Source: an uncultured Pedosphaera sp. (GTDB lineage: Bacteria; Verrucomicrobiota; Verrucomicrobiia; Limisphaerales; Pedosphaeraceae). From it: a stretch of DNA of 64,000 nt. The stretch spans positions 62,001 through 126,000 of the forward strand of contig CAIXFN010000005.1 in NCBI GenBank assembly GCA_903918755.1. Direction: 5' to 3'. Every line of letters begins with the position of its first letter. Within the stretch, counting starts at the first letter, position 1. Below the pieces are notes generated by a model that did no database searches, was not told the origin of the DNA, and saw only the letters and a program-made list of their open reading frames with translations. Shown here in pieces: positions 52,045 to 61,669 of this stretch. A program made the position numbers and the translations under genes.

Positions 52045-52510
52045 TCGGGTAAGCGGGCAAGCCCGCCTGCCGGGCGTTTTTATCATCAAGCGCCAGGCCC
52101 AACCATTGGACCATGGGCAATCCGATATAGTACCCGGAGTTAAAATTCTCCAGCAAAGAGGCCCCGCCGTCGCGATAACCGGCAGCATGGAAGACCACGG
52201 CCGGGTCCAAATTCAAGTGCCGAGCGGCAGCGTAGGACCAGGCGATCGCCGCCATCTCCTCCGCCGGTCCCTGGCCGACGTCACCGTTCAGCCTGGCCCG
52301 TTCGTCCGCCGACGTGACCGCCAAATGCCCGGCCTCATGCAGCAAATCCCCCGGGTAAAGCAATTTGAGATCATCGACCACCAACCCTCCGGCGGCGATT
52401 TGAATTCCCGGCAACACCGTGGGTTCATGAATGATCCCGGCGCGCACCTCCAAACCAATTTCGCCAAGAAAGGCGACTATCTGGCTGGTGATGGGATTCG
52501 AAATCGTCAT
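52019..52510 (-). CDS. HEAGH-motif protein of unknown function
   Basis: I chose the ATG at 52510 (163 residues); an upstream TTG would add 14. After TSQIVAFLGEIGLEV the protein has TVLPGIQIAAGGLVVD, then LLHEAGHLAV with a zinc-protease-like HExxH (His70, Glu71, His74), then EEMAAIAWSYAAA, VVFHAAGY and YYIGLPMVQWLGL. This order is found in a widespread family of uncharacterised bacterial proteins. The HExxH and following Glu (EEMAA) could bind zinc, but protease activity is unproven. It is convergent with the Imm50-like gene, overlapping its stop. Confidence 0.78.
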   Translation of the reverse strand: MTISNPITSQIVAFLGEIGLEVRAGIIHEPTVLPGIQIAAGGLVVDDLKLLYPGDLLHEAGHLAVTSADERARLNGDVGQGPAEEMAAIAWSYAAARHLNLDPAVVFHAAGYRDGGASLLENFNSGYYIGLPMVQWLGLALDDKNARQAGLPAYPIMLKWLRD

Positions 52511-52759
52511 TAAGCTGACGGCCAGTTTATCGGCCGGTTTCGTCCCCGGCAAGAACGCTCCTCCGGTCCCTGATTCGCCGCCATTCGCCCCGGAAATCGC
52601 GCAGGCTGTCCCAATAGTATTTATAATCGCAAGGCATTAGATATTTTTTTCCAACATTGCTCATGGATTAGCGCCGCTCATTACCATGCTTAGGTAACGC
52701 GGTGCTTTTTGAGCGGCCCGACGGATTGCCCAATTCCGGCGGGTCGCACGCAGTGACAT

Positions 52760-54496
52760 ATGAAGCAGCAGGGTTTTTCCCGCCTGTTTGGGGGTATATT
52801 TTTAATCGGATTGATACTGGTATTGGGCGTCATGGTGGGCAAATGGCGGGGCCCAGGCTCCAACTCCGCGACCTCAACCGCCTTGGCGGCGGCACCGACG
52901 GGCACCACCACCAGTCCCCTCTCCGCCGGCCCGGAGGATTTGTTCGAAGATGTCACGGCCCGGGCGGGCATTCATTTCGTTCATCAATTTTGCGATGCTA
53001 AAATCGCCAATATTCTGGAATCGAACGGGGCGGGCGGTTGCTGGTTGGATTTCGATGGCGATGGGCTGATGGATCTGTTCCTCGTGAATTCAGGTCCCCT
53101 CGACGGCGTCACGCATCACGCTCCCGGCACTTTGCGGCAACCAAACCGCCTCTACCGCAATCGCGGTGACGGCACGTTTGCAGATGTCACCGAAAAGGCG
53201 CGACTCGGTGGAGCCGGCTATGGCACTGCGGCGGTGGCCGCGGATTACGATAACGACGGCCATACGGACCTCTTCGTGGTGGGCGTGGGGCGGAGTCATT
53301 TGTATCACAATCGGGGCGATGGCACGTTTGCGGAGGTGACCGATCAGGCCGGGGTCGCGAATGCCGGCGGCACGGGGCTGGGGGCCGTGTTCTTCGATGC
53401 GGACAACGACGGGCATCTCGATCTGTTCGTGGCAAACTATCTGGCGTTCGATCCCAATTACCGGCTTTATTATAATCCCGACGCTTACCCCGGTCCGCTC
53501 GCCTACAAACCGCAGTTCAACAAGCTTTATCACAACCGCGGGGACGGGACTTTTGTGGACATCAGTAAATCCGCGGGTGTGGAAATTCCCGGTCATCGGG
53601 CCATGTCCGTGGCGGTCTTGGATTACAATCACGACGGCGCGCCGGACCTCTATATTTCCAATGACGGCACCCAGAACCTGCTCCTGGTCAATGATGGCCG
53701 GGGCCATTTCAAGGACCAGGGAACGATTGCCGGTGTGGCCTTCAATGCGATGGGTGAGGCGGCCGGTTCGATGGCCGCCGCCATCGGCGATTGCAACAAT
53801 GACGGTTACGAAGACCTGCTGGTGACGAGGTTGGGTTACGGCTCGCTCTACCTGGGCACCGCCAAGGGTTGGTTTGACGATCGGATGATGGCGTCGGGCC
53901 TCGGGGCGCTGACTGCGCAATTTGTGGGCTGGGGAGGGTGCTTTCTGGATTACGACAACCGCGGTCAACTCGACATTTTTATCGCCAACGGGGATCCGCA
54001 TTACCTCGTGGGCTGGGAAAGCTTGCTCCTGGAAAACCGGGGCGATGGCACCTTTGGCGACGCGGCAGCCAAGGGCGGCGTCTATTTCAAAACCAAAATT
54101 CGCGCCCGCGGGAGTGCGGTCGCCGATTACGACAACGACGGTCGGATGGACTTGATCGTCACTACCATTGGCGACCGGCCGTTCCTGCTCCACAACCGGG
54201 ACAAATCCGGCAATCATTGGCTGACCCTCGATCTCGAAGGGACCCTAAGCAATCGGGACGGGTTCGGCGCCTGGGTCAAGGTCACGGCGAGTGGTCGAAC
54301 CCAGGTGGCGGCGGCGCGTTGCGCGTCCGGGTTTCTGATGCAAAGCGATCGGCGACTGCACTTCGGCCTGGGCCGGGCAAGCCAGGTGGAAGTGATCGAA
54401 ATTACCTGGCCGAGCAAGCAGGTCCAACAACTGCGGGATGTGAGTGTGGACCAGATTCTGAAAGTGCGGGAACCGGGTCAGCGGAAGAAGTCATGA
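52760..54496 (+). CDS. CRTAC1/UnbV protein with seven FG-GAP calcium repeats
   Basis: The 578-residue protein has an N-terminal membrane helix (~10-27) that could be a signal anchor, then a Ser/Thr/Ala linker. Seven FG-GAP/VCBS-type blades follow, each with a calcium loop such as DFDGDGLMD, DYDNDGHTD, DADNDGHLD, DYNHDGAPD, DCNNDGYED, DYDNRGQLD and DYDNDGRMD (~85-470). The C-terminal ASPIC/UnbV domain (~490-575) includes DGFGAWVKV and ITWPSKQVQQL. This is the first gene of a seven-gene operon. The UnbV domain is of unknown biochemical role, and the family is often found near electron-transfer proteins. The ATGA at 54493 couples it to the next gene. Confidence 0.93.
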   Translation: MKQQGFSRLFGGIFLIGLILVLGVMVGKWRGPGSNSATSTALAAAPTGTTTSPLSAGPEDLFEDVTARAGIHFVHQFCDAKIANILESNGAGGCWLDFDGDGLMDLFLVNSGPLDGVTHHAPGTLRQPNRLYRNRGDGTFADVTEKARLGGAGYGTAAVAADYDNDGHTDLFVVGVGRSHLYHNRGDGTFAEVTDQAGVANAGGTGLGAVFFDADNDGHLDLFVANYLAFDPNYRLYYNPDAYPGPLAYKPQFNKLYHNRGDGTFVDISKSAGVEIPGHRAMSVAVLDYNHDGAPDLYISNDGTQNLLLVNDGRGHFKDQGTIAGVAFNAMGEAAGSMAAAIGDCNNDGYEDLLVTRLGYGSLYLGTAKGWFDDRMMASGLGALTAQFVGWGGCFLDYDNRGQLDIFIANGDPHYLVGWESLLLENRGDGTFGDAAAKGGVYFKTKIRARGSAVADYDNDGRMDLIVTTIGDRPFLLHNRDKSGNHWLTLDLEGTLSNRDGFGAWVKVTASGRTQVAAARCASGFLMQSDRRLHFGLGRASQVEVIEITWPSKQVQQLRDVSVDQILKVREPGQRKKS

Positions 54497-55959
54497 GGCG
54501 CCAACTCCATGTATTCCTCGGCCTGACCGCGGTCTGGCTCGGCTTGCTGACGGGCGCCGGCTGCCGGGAATCCCGGCCCCAGGGTACGCTGGTCGTCACG
54601 GAAGTGCCGCCGCAAGCAGGCTTCCAGACATCGACCAATGACTGGGATCGCCTTTATCCCACTGGCAGCCGGATCGTCCTGCTGTTCCCGCCGTTCCGCA
54701 CCGGCCCAGTTCGGGTATTGTCCGAAAGCCTGGTGGCGGCCGGTGGGCCAATCGTTTCCCCCGACGGACAAAAAGTCTTTTTTGCAGGGCGGTCCACCAT
54801 CACGAGCGACTGGCAGATCTATGAAGGCTTCCCTGGTGGGGGACGACCGCAGGCGAGGACGGCCATGCCGGGCGGGGCAATCAGTCCAGCGCTACTTCCC
54901 GACGGCGGACTGGTATTTGTCTCCCCTGCAGTCGGTATCCGCGGAACCAATTCCGGGAAACAAGCTTCCGCGCTTTACGTGCAACCCCTGTCGGGCACAC
55001 CACAGCGTTTGACCTTCAGCTCGCGCAACGTGGCCGATCCCGAAATGATGGCGGATGGGCGGATCCTTTTTGTGGCTTCGCCGCAACCGGCCGACGGTGT
55101 CCCCGGCTCCGGAACGGGATTGTTTACGATCAACAATGATGGCACGGAAGTGACCGCCTTTGCCCGGCCCGCGCCGGCTGGGTCCGTCATTGAAAGGCCG
55201 CGGCTCCTGCCCGGCGGCCGGATCGCTATTGTTGTCGCTGCAGCCGGTGCCGCCTCGCCCGAAGGAGCCGCGGAATCGATCCGTCTGGCGCAGCCCTTCC
55301 ACGCCGGAAGCCCTTTGTTTCCGGACGCGCCTGCGCGCATCCGCTCCGTTGCGTCAACGGCCAATGGCGACCTGTTGCTCTGTGCCCGCGTCCCCGCGAA
55401 TCCGCGCTCCACGCTGGCGCTCTACCGCGTCCCACCCGGGCAGACCACGCCGGACGCGCCCTTGCTGGCGGATCCGACTTGGGACATTGCGGAGGCCGTC
55501 GAATTGGCGGCCCATCGCCGACCCATGGGCCGGCTTTCGAGTGTGGATCCCACCAAACACACCGGGCAGATTTTATGTCTCGATGCCAACTATTTGGCGA
55601 ACAGGAATGAGGCCGCCCCGCCCAAGTTGGCGACGGTCCGGGTCCGGATCCTGGCGGAATTTGCACCCGGCACCACCCGGGCACTGGGCGTGGTGGCCGT
55701 GCAAACCGACGGCTCATTCATGGCGGAAGTGCCGGCCGAGGTGCCGCTCGGATTCGAAGCCTTGGACGAGCAGGATCGCGTGGTGGGGCGTCAGGCACCG
55801 ATGCTCTGGCTGCGACCAGGCGAGAACCGCTCCTGCATCGGCTGCCATGAACCGCCCAACCGTTCCCCGCATAACCAACGCCCGCTGGCGGTGAATGTGC
55901 CCGTGCCGCGGTTCGATTTGCCCGTCGGCGGTGTCGCGACCGGAAAGGCGGAACGATGA
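54493..55959 (+). CDS. Haem-containing lipoprotein of the hydrazine-synthase alpha-like family
   Basis: The 488-residue product overlaps the stop of the UnbV gene by 4 bp. A lipoprotein signal ends in the lipobox TGAGC (Cys24). The body is propeller-like (SPDGQKVFFAG, LLPDGGLVFVSP, MMADGRILFVAS, LFTINNDGTEV). The tail has VAVQTDGSFMAEVPAEVP, FEALDEQDR and a single haem motif CIGCH (Cys448-His452), the order found in proteins with the hydrazine synthase alpha middle-domain similarity. Such proteins occur in many bacteria that do not make hydrazine, so the name does not imply that reaction. It should be anchored in a membrane facing the periplasm and could pass electrons to the di- or tri-haem protein encoded next. 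Confidence 0.9.
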   Translation: MRRQLHVFLGLTAVWLGLLTGAGCRESRPQGTLVVTEVPPQAGFQTSTNDWDRLYPTGSRIVLLFPPFRTGPVRVLSESLVAAGGPIVSPDGQKVFFAGRSTITSDWQIYEGFPGGGRPQARTAMPGGAISPALLPDGGLVFVSPAVGIRGTNSGKQASALYVQPLSGTPQRLTFSSRNVADPEMMADGRILFVASPQPADGVPGSGTGLFTINNDGTEVTAFARPAPAGSVIERPRLLPGGRIAIVVAAAGAASPEGAAESIRLAQPFHAGSPLFPDAPARIRSVASTANGDLLLCARVPANPRSTLALYRVPPGQTTPDAPLLADPTWDIAEAVELAAHRRPMGRLSSVDPTKHTGQILCLDANYLANRNEAAPPKLATVRVRILAEFAPGTTRALGVVAVQTDGSFMAEVPAEVPLGFEALDEQDRVVGRQAPMLWLRPGENRSCIGCHEPPNRSPHNQRPLAVNVPVPRFDLPVGGVATGKAER

Positions 55960-57923
55960 GGAAGCTATCCTTGATCCTGCTGCTGGCGTTGGCGAGTTTG
56001 GTGGGCCTGACGCTGTGGGTGCGCCAGACTTACTGGGGCGATCACCGTCGCCGCATGTCCGGACAAACGGATCTCGCCAAAGTGGGCTGCTTGAACTGCC
56101 ACCTGGTTTCCACGGCCAGCCTCCGTTGGTCGCAACCCCGCCCCCACCACGACACTCCGGCGGGCCTCGCGGTTTCCCCCGATGGCGCAATGCTTTATAT
56201 CGCCCTCGACGACCGGGATGAAATCGCCGTGGCCGATACCGCCTCGCGGCAGGTGTTGCGGCGTTGGAAGATCACCGGACGACCCTGGGGACTGGCGTTG
56301 GATAATTTGGGCAAAAGGCTGTTCGTCACCTGCCGTGAGGGCGATCGACTGGCGGTGCTGGATACCGGCGACGGGCATGAGCTGGCGTCGGTGCCCACAG
56401 GCCGCGGACCGGTCGCCGTGGCATTCTGCCGCACGCTGAACGGCGAACGTCTCGTGGTGGCCAATTCTTTGTCCGATGACATCTCGGTCCTCGCGGATTC
56501 GCCCTGGCGGGAACTGGGACGACCGGCGGCCGGACGCGAGCCCTTCGCCGTGGCTGGCTCGCCGGATGGGAGCCGGGCATTCGTGGCGAATCGCATGGTG
56601 GAACTGGCTTCGGTCAAAACCAGCCCGGCTTCTGAACTGACGGAAATCGATACACTAAGCGGTCGCGCGGTGCGCCGCGAGGCGCTAGCTTCGGCGCACC
56701 TCTCCGAGTCCGTCTGCGCGGTCCCCTCCCGGTCCTGGATGCTGACCCCCGTTGTGAAGATTCGGAACCAGGTGCCAATCACCCAGGCGGCGAATGGCTG
56801 GGTGATGTCGGGCGGCTTGGCCATCACGGATGTCAATACCGGCGAGATGCTGCAAATGCCGCTGGATGAGGCCAATGACTATTTTGCGGATCCCGCCGGT
56901 CTGGTGGTGGATCCCGCTGGTGGCCGGGCGTTCATCGCCTCGGGGGGCAGTGACGTGATTACGGTCGTGGACCTCGAGCGGATGGCGGCTTGGCTGGCGA
57001 AGGCGAGCCCGGCGGAGCGCCGGGAAGCCATTTATGACCTGGCGCTCGCGCCGGAATATGTGGTCGCGCGCCTTCCCACCGGGCGCAATCCCCGGCAACT
57101 GGCCCTCAGCCCGGAAGGGAGCACGCTGTTCGTGGCGGAACGACTGGAGGATGACATCCTGCTCTTGGATGCCAACCAACTCACCGTGCGGGGACGGATC
57201 CGCCTGGGCGACGGCGGATCCGACGATCCCATCCGCCGCGGAGAAAGGGTCTTTACTTCGTCGGCCTATACTTTCCAGCACCAGTTTTCCTGTCGTTCTT
57301 GTCATCCCGACGGCCACATGGACGGACTGAGCTACGACTTCGACGGCGACGGCATCGGCGACAACCTGCTCGATAATCGCAGCCTCCTCGGAGTGGCGGG
57401 CACGGAACCGTTCAAATGGAATGGTAAGAATCCCAGCCTTGATGTACAATGCGGTCCGCGCTTTGCCAAGGTGCTGATGCGCACCGAACCTTTTCCGCCC
57501 GGCCCCTTGCAGGACCTGACGACCTTTATCAAATCCCTGCCGCCCGCGCGGTCGGCACGGAGAGGGGATGGCAAACTGACCACGGCGCAGGCCCGGGGCA
57601 AAGCCATTTTCTTTGCCACGAGGACCGCTTCCGGAAAGGAGATCCCGCATGAGCGGCGTTGTTCGACGTGTCATCGGCCACCACTCTATTCCGTGCGGTT
57701 ACCCTTCGACGTGGGCACGCAGGGAACATCGGATACCACCAAGGCGTTTGACACTCCGCACTTATTGGGCGTCGGCGGCACCGCGCCATATCTCCACGAT
57801 GGCCGGGCGCAATCGCTCGAAGAGATCTGGACTCTTTACAATCCCGATGACCGGCATGGAGTGACCAGCGACATGAACAAGATCCAACTCAACGATTTGG
57901 TGGAGTTTCTAAAAACCCTGTGA
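55956..57923 (+). CDS. YVTN-propeller cytochrome with three CxxCH motifs
   Basis: The 655-residue protein has an N-terminal membrane helix (~5-22) and a CLNCH motif (Cys45-His49). A YVTN-type propeller follows (~55-430, with AVSPDGAMLYIAL, KRLFVTCREGDRLAVLD, LSPEGSTLFVAERL). The C-terminal part is like cytochrome c peroxidase/MauG, with CRSCH (~446-450, in SCRSCHPDGHMDG) and CSTCH (~569-573). The final FDTPHLLGVGGTAPYLHDGR is typical of those di-haem enzymes. It is coupled by a 4-bp ATGA overlap to the lipoprotein upstream. A periplasmic electron-transfer or peroxidase-like role is likely; the electron acceptor is unknown. Confidence 0.93.
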   Translation: MRKLSLILLLALASLVGLTLWVRQTYWGDHRRRMSGQTDLAKVGCLNCHLVSTASLRWSQPRPHHDTPAGLAVSPDGAMLYIALDDRDEIAVADTASRQVLRRWKITGRPWGLALDNLGKRLFVTCREGDRLAVLDTGDGHELASVPTGRGPVAVAFCRTLNGERLVVANSLSDDISVLADSPWRELGRPAAGREPFAVAGSPDGSRAFVANRMVELASVKTSPASELTEIDTLSGRAVRREALASAHLSESVCAVPSRSWMLTPVVKIRNQVPITQAANGWVMSGGLAITDVNTGEMLQMPLDEANDYFADPAGLVVDPAGGRAFIASGGSDVITVVDLERMAAWLAKASPAERREAIYDLALAPEYVVARLPTGRNPRQLALSPEGSTLFVAERLEDDILLLDANQLTVRGRIRLGDGGSDDPIRRGERVFTSSAYTFQHQFSCRSCHPDGHMDGLSYDFDGDGIGDNLLDNRSLLGVAGTEPFKWNGKNPSLDVQCGPRFAKVLMRTEPFPPGPLQDLTTFIKSLPPARSARRGDGKLTTAQARGKAIFFATRTASGKEIPHERRCSTCHRPPLYSVRLPFDVGTQGTSDTTKAFDTPHLLGVGGTAPYLHDGRAQSLEEIWTLYNPDDRHGVTSDMNKIQLNDLVEFLKTL

Positions 57924-57957
57924 AGTCCCACCGCTAATCCTCAACTTAAACCCTCGC

Positions 57958-59115
57958 TTGAAACTCTGGAGAATCATCACCGGTGTCGTGCTAGGACTGC
58001 AACTCGCTGGCGGTCCCCGCGTCCGTTCTGCAGAAACGGCGGGACCTGACCTGCCGTTCCCCCTGATCGAGCGCTTCGAGACCTATGGAGCCGCGGAGGG
58101 TTTGCCCGGCCACAAGATACAATGCGTGACGCGCGCGAGCGATGGCCGACTATGGGTGGGAACTTACGAAGGCGCTGCCGTGCGCGAGAATGGGAGGTTT
58201 CACCTCATCAGTACGAACGCGGGACTGAGCCATCGCATGGTGATGTGCCTGGTGGAGGATCCCCGGCGCGGCGACCTGTGGCTCGGCACCATGCGCGGGC
58301 TCAACCGTTATAGTGCCGGCCGGATCACGACCTATACGCAGACCGACAGCGGCTTGCCCAACAACGTGATCTACGGCCTCGCGATCATGAATGACTCGCT
58401 CTGGGTGGCCACGGCGGCCGGGTTGGGGATGTTGGAACTCAAAACCGGGTCCTGGAAGATCTACGACCACAACAACACGGTGATGCATGAGCCGTGGGTT
58501 TACGCGGTGAAATCCGCCGGGGATCGGCTGTTCGTGGGGGTCTGGGGTGGCGGTATTTTGGAATTCGAACCGGCCAATGGCATTTTCAAGGAGCACCGCG
58601 ACCCGGACCGGGATATGCACTTCGACCTCACCCCGGATGATGGTCCCGTGTCGGACGTCACCTCCTGGATCGCGTGGGATGCGGGGATTCTCTGGCAGTC
58701 CACCTACTTCGGCCTTTCCCGTTACGATGGCTCCCGGTGGCGCACCTGGCAGGAGAAGAAATCGCCGCTCCCTTCCAATTTTGTGAATTTTGTTTGGGCG
58801 CGCGGCCCGGTGGCCTGGGTCGGCACCGACCGGGGATTGGCCGTCACGGATGGCAGCATTTGGGCGAATTATCGCACCACTGATCAGGGGACCGGGATGT
58901 TGGAAATCGCGGCTCCCGGTCGCCCCGTGGAAAACCGCCGGATGACCACCGCCCTGCCCAACAATTTTATCCACGGCATCTGGGTGGATGACCATGAGGC
59001 TTGGCTCGCCACCGCCGACGGTTTAGCGCATGCCTTTTTGGCCGCGCCCCGCACCGCGGGCAAAGCTGGCGATGCCAAAACGAATCCCGCAACCCCGTCC
59101 TTTGGGCGGAATTGA
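57958..59115 (+). CDS. Stand-alone two-component-regulator propeller protein
   Basis: The 385-residue product begins at a TTG and has a signal peptide (to ~residue 25). It is made of Reg_prop repeats: YGAAEGLPGHKIQCV, DGRLWVGTYEGAAV, GDLWLGTMRGLNRY, DSGLPNNVIYGLAI, LWVATAAGLGML, VWGGGILEFE, ILWQSTYFGLSRY, VAWVGTDRGLAV, AWLATADGLAHAF. These repeats usually form the sensor of hybrid histidine kinases, but here no kinase or Y_Y_Y domain is attached, so it works as a separate secreted protein. It is 34 bp after the cytochrome gene and 4 bp before the next gene. Confidence 0.9.
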   Translation: MKLWRIITGVVLGLQLAGGPRVRSAETAGPDLPFPLIERFETYGAAEGLPGHKIQCVTRASDGRLWVGTYEGAAVRENGRFHLISTNAGLSHRMVMCLVEDPRRGDLWLGTMRGLNRYSAGRITTYTQTDSGLPNNVIYGLAIMNDSLWVATAAGLGMLELKTGSWKIYDHNNTVMHEPWVYAVKSAGDRLFVGVWGGGILEFEPANGIFKEHRDPDRDMHFDLTPDDGPVSDVTSWIAWDAGILWQSTYFGLSRYDGSRWRTWQEKKSPLPSNFVNFVWARGPVAWVGTDRGLAVTDGSIWANYRTTDQGTGMLEIAAPGRPVENRRMTTALPNNFIHGIWVDDHEAWLATADGLAHAFLAAPRTAGKAGDAKTNPATPSFGRN

Positions 59116-59119
59116 AGCC

Positions 59120-60511
59120 ATGACCCGTCTCGTGAAGCCGCCCGAGCGCATGAAGAAACCGTTCCTGATCTTTGCCGCGTTGTGGCTTGCCGCCGCGGTG
59201 GGCTGGTGCGATGGATACCCCGAAAAGCTGGACTCGAATACCAACCACCTCCTGGAACCAATCCTGCCTGCGGGCGCGGGCGCCAATTTACTCGTGGAAG
59301 GGGACTACCCCTATTATGGCAATGTGCCGGTGGAAATGCGGCCGTACCGGAATATCGTTCCGCATTTCCGCTATTGGCTCACCCGGCTCCCGTTTCGCGG
59401 GCCGGGTCGTGATTATCCCGATCCGCCGGGTTTGTCCTCGCTCAAGATCGGTTTGCTCAGTCCCCCGAACTATGGGACGGAAGCGAAACGCGGGGAGCTT
59501 TCCCGGCAGGGAGTGCAATTGGCGATTGAGGAAGCCAACGCGGCGCGCCGTCCCGGCGAGTTGCCCTTCGAGTTGGTGGAACGGGCCGATTCACCCCAAT
59601 GGGGCAGCGCGGCCAACATCGCCGTCGATTTCGCGGATGCAAATGTCCTGGCGTTTATCGGCACGATTGATGGCGACGCCACTCACGTCGCCCTCCGGGT
59701 GGCTTTGAAGACGGAGACGTTTATCGTGAACTGCTCGGATCCCGATCCCTCCCTGACCGAAACGCAAATCCCCTGGTTGCTGCGCAATTTTCCGGATAAC
59801 CGCCAGCACGGGTATCTCCTCGCCCGGTTGATCGTCGAGGAACGCGGCCTGACCAACATCGTCGTCCTTCGCGCCAACAACCGCCCGGGACGAATGGGGG
59901 TCCGGCCGTTTGTGGATGCCGTCCGCCGCCTCGGCCATCCGGTGCTCCAGGAAATTAACTTCAAGGAAGGCGAGCGGACGTTTGAAACGTCGATCACGGT
60001 GCTGAAGCAGGCCCAACCCGACGCCATCGTCCTCTGGGGCAATCCCGCCGAAACCGGCCTGGTAGCCGCCCAACTGCGGTCGGCTGGCGTCAAGGCCGCG
60101 CTCTTCGGTTTTGACCGCCTCGTCGATCCGGAGTTCGTTCGTCTAGCCGGCCTTGCGGCGGAAGGTGTAACGGCCGCCTTTTTCTTTGATCCGGAGCGCA
60201 CGGACCCGGTCTGGCTGGGGTTTGTCGCCCGGTATGAAAAGCGCTTCGGTCAGCGTCCGGAGCACTATGCCGCCTATGGTTACGACGGGACCAAAATGCT
60301 CCTGGCGGCCATCCGTAAGGTCGGACCGAACCGCTATCGCATCCACGACGCCATGACGTCGATCGATGAATACCAGGGTGTGTCCGGCTACATGCGGTTT
60401 GACGGCCGCTGGGACAACATCGCCCCGATCGTTTACGCCCAATACTTGGGCGGGAAATGGCACTACCTTCCCGCACCCCCGGCCAAATCCACCCAAGCCG
60501 CCCGGAACTGA
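59120..60511 (+). CDS. Leu/Ile/Val-type periplasmic binding protein (first)
   Basis: The 463-residue product starts at ATG 59120, or at ATG 59150, which directly begins the signal MKKPFLIFAALWLAAAVG. After an unusual ~80-residue segment (with YPYYGNVPVEMRPYRN), the binding domain has LKIGLLSPPNYGTEAKRGEL, QLAIEEANAARRPGELPFE, AFIGTIDGDATHVA, HGYLLARLIVEE and YGYDGTKMLLAAIRKV, typical of Peripla_BP_6 proteins. No permease or ATPase gene is present in the operon. Residues that bind the amino acid's charged groups are not clearly conserved, so another ligand or a sensing role is possible. Confidence 0.91.
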   Translation: MTRLVKPPERMKKPFLIFAALWLAAAVGWCDGYPEKLDSNTNHLLEPILPAGAGANLLVEGDYPYYGNVPVEMRPYRNIVPHFRYWLTRLPFRGPGRDYPDPPGLSSLKIGLLSPPNYGTEAKRGELSRQGVQLAIEEANAARRPGELPFELVERADSPQWGSAANIAVDFADANVLAFIGTIDGDATHVALRVALKTETFIVNCSDPDPSLTETQIPWLLRNFPDNRQHGYLLARLIVEERGLTNIVVLRANNRPGRMGVRPFVDAVRRLGHPVLQEINFKEGERTFETSITVLKQAQPDAIVLWGNPAETGLVAAQLRSAGVKAALFGFDRLVDPEFVRLAGLAAEGVTAAFFFDPERTDPVWLGFVARYEKRFGQRPEHYAAYGYDGTKMLLAAIRKVGPNRYRIHDAMTSIDEYQGVSGYMRFDGRWDNIAPIVYAQYLGGKWHYLPAPPAKSTQAARN

Positions 60512-60514
60512 AAC

Positions 60515-61669
60515 GTGCCAATTAAAGTCCATTTCCTCCCGGTCCTCCTCGTCGCCCTCGCTTGGATGCCGACGCCCCTGGCGGCAAGTCCGCCTACCTT
60601 CGGCACAAACATGGTGATGGGCCTGTTGCTACCCCCGGAAAGCGACGCCGCGGTAAGTCTGAAAAACGGCGCCGGATTGGGCGTGGAACTGGCAAATCAG
60701 GCTTGGGGAGTGAACGCTCGACTCGTCATTCGCGGTCGCACGGGACAATGGGGTGCGGATGGCATGGAAGCCGCGCGGATGATATTGGACGATGGCGCGC
60801 AAGGTTTGATCGCGCCTCCCGATGGAGCCGCGTGCCACCTGGTGCTCCAGGTGGCCGGCCGCACGGCGGTGCCCGTGGTTTCTCTTTGCGGCGACTCTTC
60901 CGTGACCCAGACCGGTGTTCCGTGGCTCGCGCGGGTAGTGCCCCGCACCATTGAAGAGGCCGAAGCCTTGTTCACTGGACTGCGGTGCGATCACTGGGTG
61001 GCCGTGACGCCGAATGGGCGGGCGGGTCGGGAGGTCCGTCGTGACCTCCAGGCAGCGGCGAGGAACCGTGCTGGCACCAACGGGCAATTCTTCGAAGTAA
61101 ACCGCCCCGGCACGAATCCGGCACGATTGGCTCGTCAGATCATCGCCGGGCACCCCGATTCGGTTCTGTTGTGGCTGGATCCCGCCGTCGCCGGGACCAT
61201 GGCGCAGGCCCTGCGCAAAGCAGGATTTGCTGGCGAGTTGGCTGGACCAGGGCGACTGCATTCGCCCGACTTTGTGGCGGCCGCTGGCCGGGGCGCGGAG
61301 GGGTTGCTGGCGCCGGGACTGAGGCAGTCCTTCGTCCGCATCGGTCCGCCCCAGCGCACAGAATTCGCCGCTGCGTATCGTGAACGGTTCGGTACGTCCC
61401 CGGATGCCACTGCAGTCATGGCCGGTGATGCGGCCTGGCTCTTGGTTCAGGTCTTGCAATCGGCCGGCTCCCATCCGGCATACAGGGTTTTTCCCCTGGT
61501 TGGATCGTTCTCCGGCGCTTCAGGAGTTCTGACCTTTGATCGCTCGGGTAATCTCATCTCCAACTTGGGCTTGCTACGACTGCGCGGCGGGCAGTGGATT
61601 CCAGAAGCTTCACAGATACCGTCGGGAAGTTCGAATAAAGTCGCTGGCAGGCAATTCCCCCAACCATGA
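60515..61669 (+). CDS. Leu/Ile/Val-type periplasmic binding protein (second)
   Basis: The 384-residue product has a GTG start 3 nt after the previous stop and a signal peptide ending LAASP (residue ~24). The Peripla_BP_6-type body has MGLLLPPESDAAVSLKNGA, GAQGLIAPPDGAACHLVLQV, VSLCGDSSVTQTGVPWLARV and VMAGDAAWLLVQVLQ. It is related in fold to the preceding binding protein but only distantly in sequence, so it is not a recent duplicate. It may recognise a different ligand. The ATGA at 61666 couples it to the membrane protein downstream. Confidence 0.88.
   Translation: MPIKVHFLPVLLVALAWMPTPLAASPPTFGTNMVMGLLLPPESDAAVSLKNGAGLGVELANQAWGVNARLVIRGRTGQWGADGMEAARMILDDGAQGLIAPPDGAACHLVLQVAGRTAVPVVSLCGDSSVTQTGVPWLARVVPRTIEEAEALFTGLRCDHWVAVTPNGRAGREVRRDLQAAARNRAGTNGQFFEVNRPGTNPARLARQIIAGHPDSVLLWLDPAVAGTMAQALRKAGFAGELAGPGRLHSPDFVAAAGRGAEGLLAPGLRQSFVRIGPPQRTEFAAAYRERFGTSPDATAVMAGDAAWLLVQVLQSAGSHPAYRVFPLVGSFSGASGVLTFDRSGNLISNLGLLRLRGGQWIPEASQIPSGSSNKVAGRQFPQP

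Noticed and set aside
54493-55959. True hydrazine synthase or anammox function
   Set aside because: The family similarity is broad and such proteins occur in many non-anammox bacteria; no hydrazine synthase beta/gamma or hydrazine dehydrogenase gene is present.
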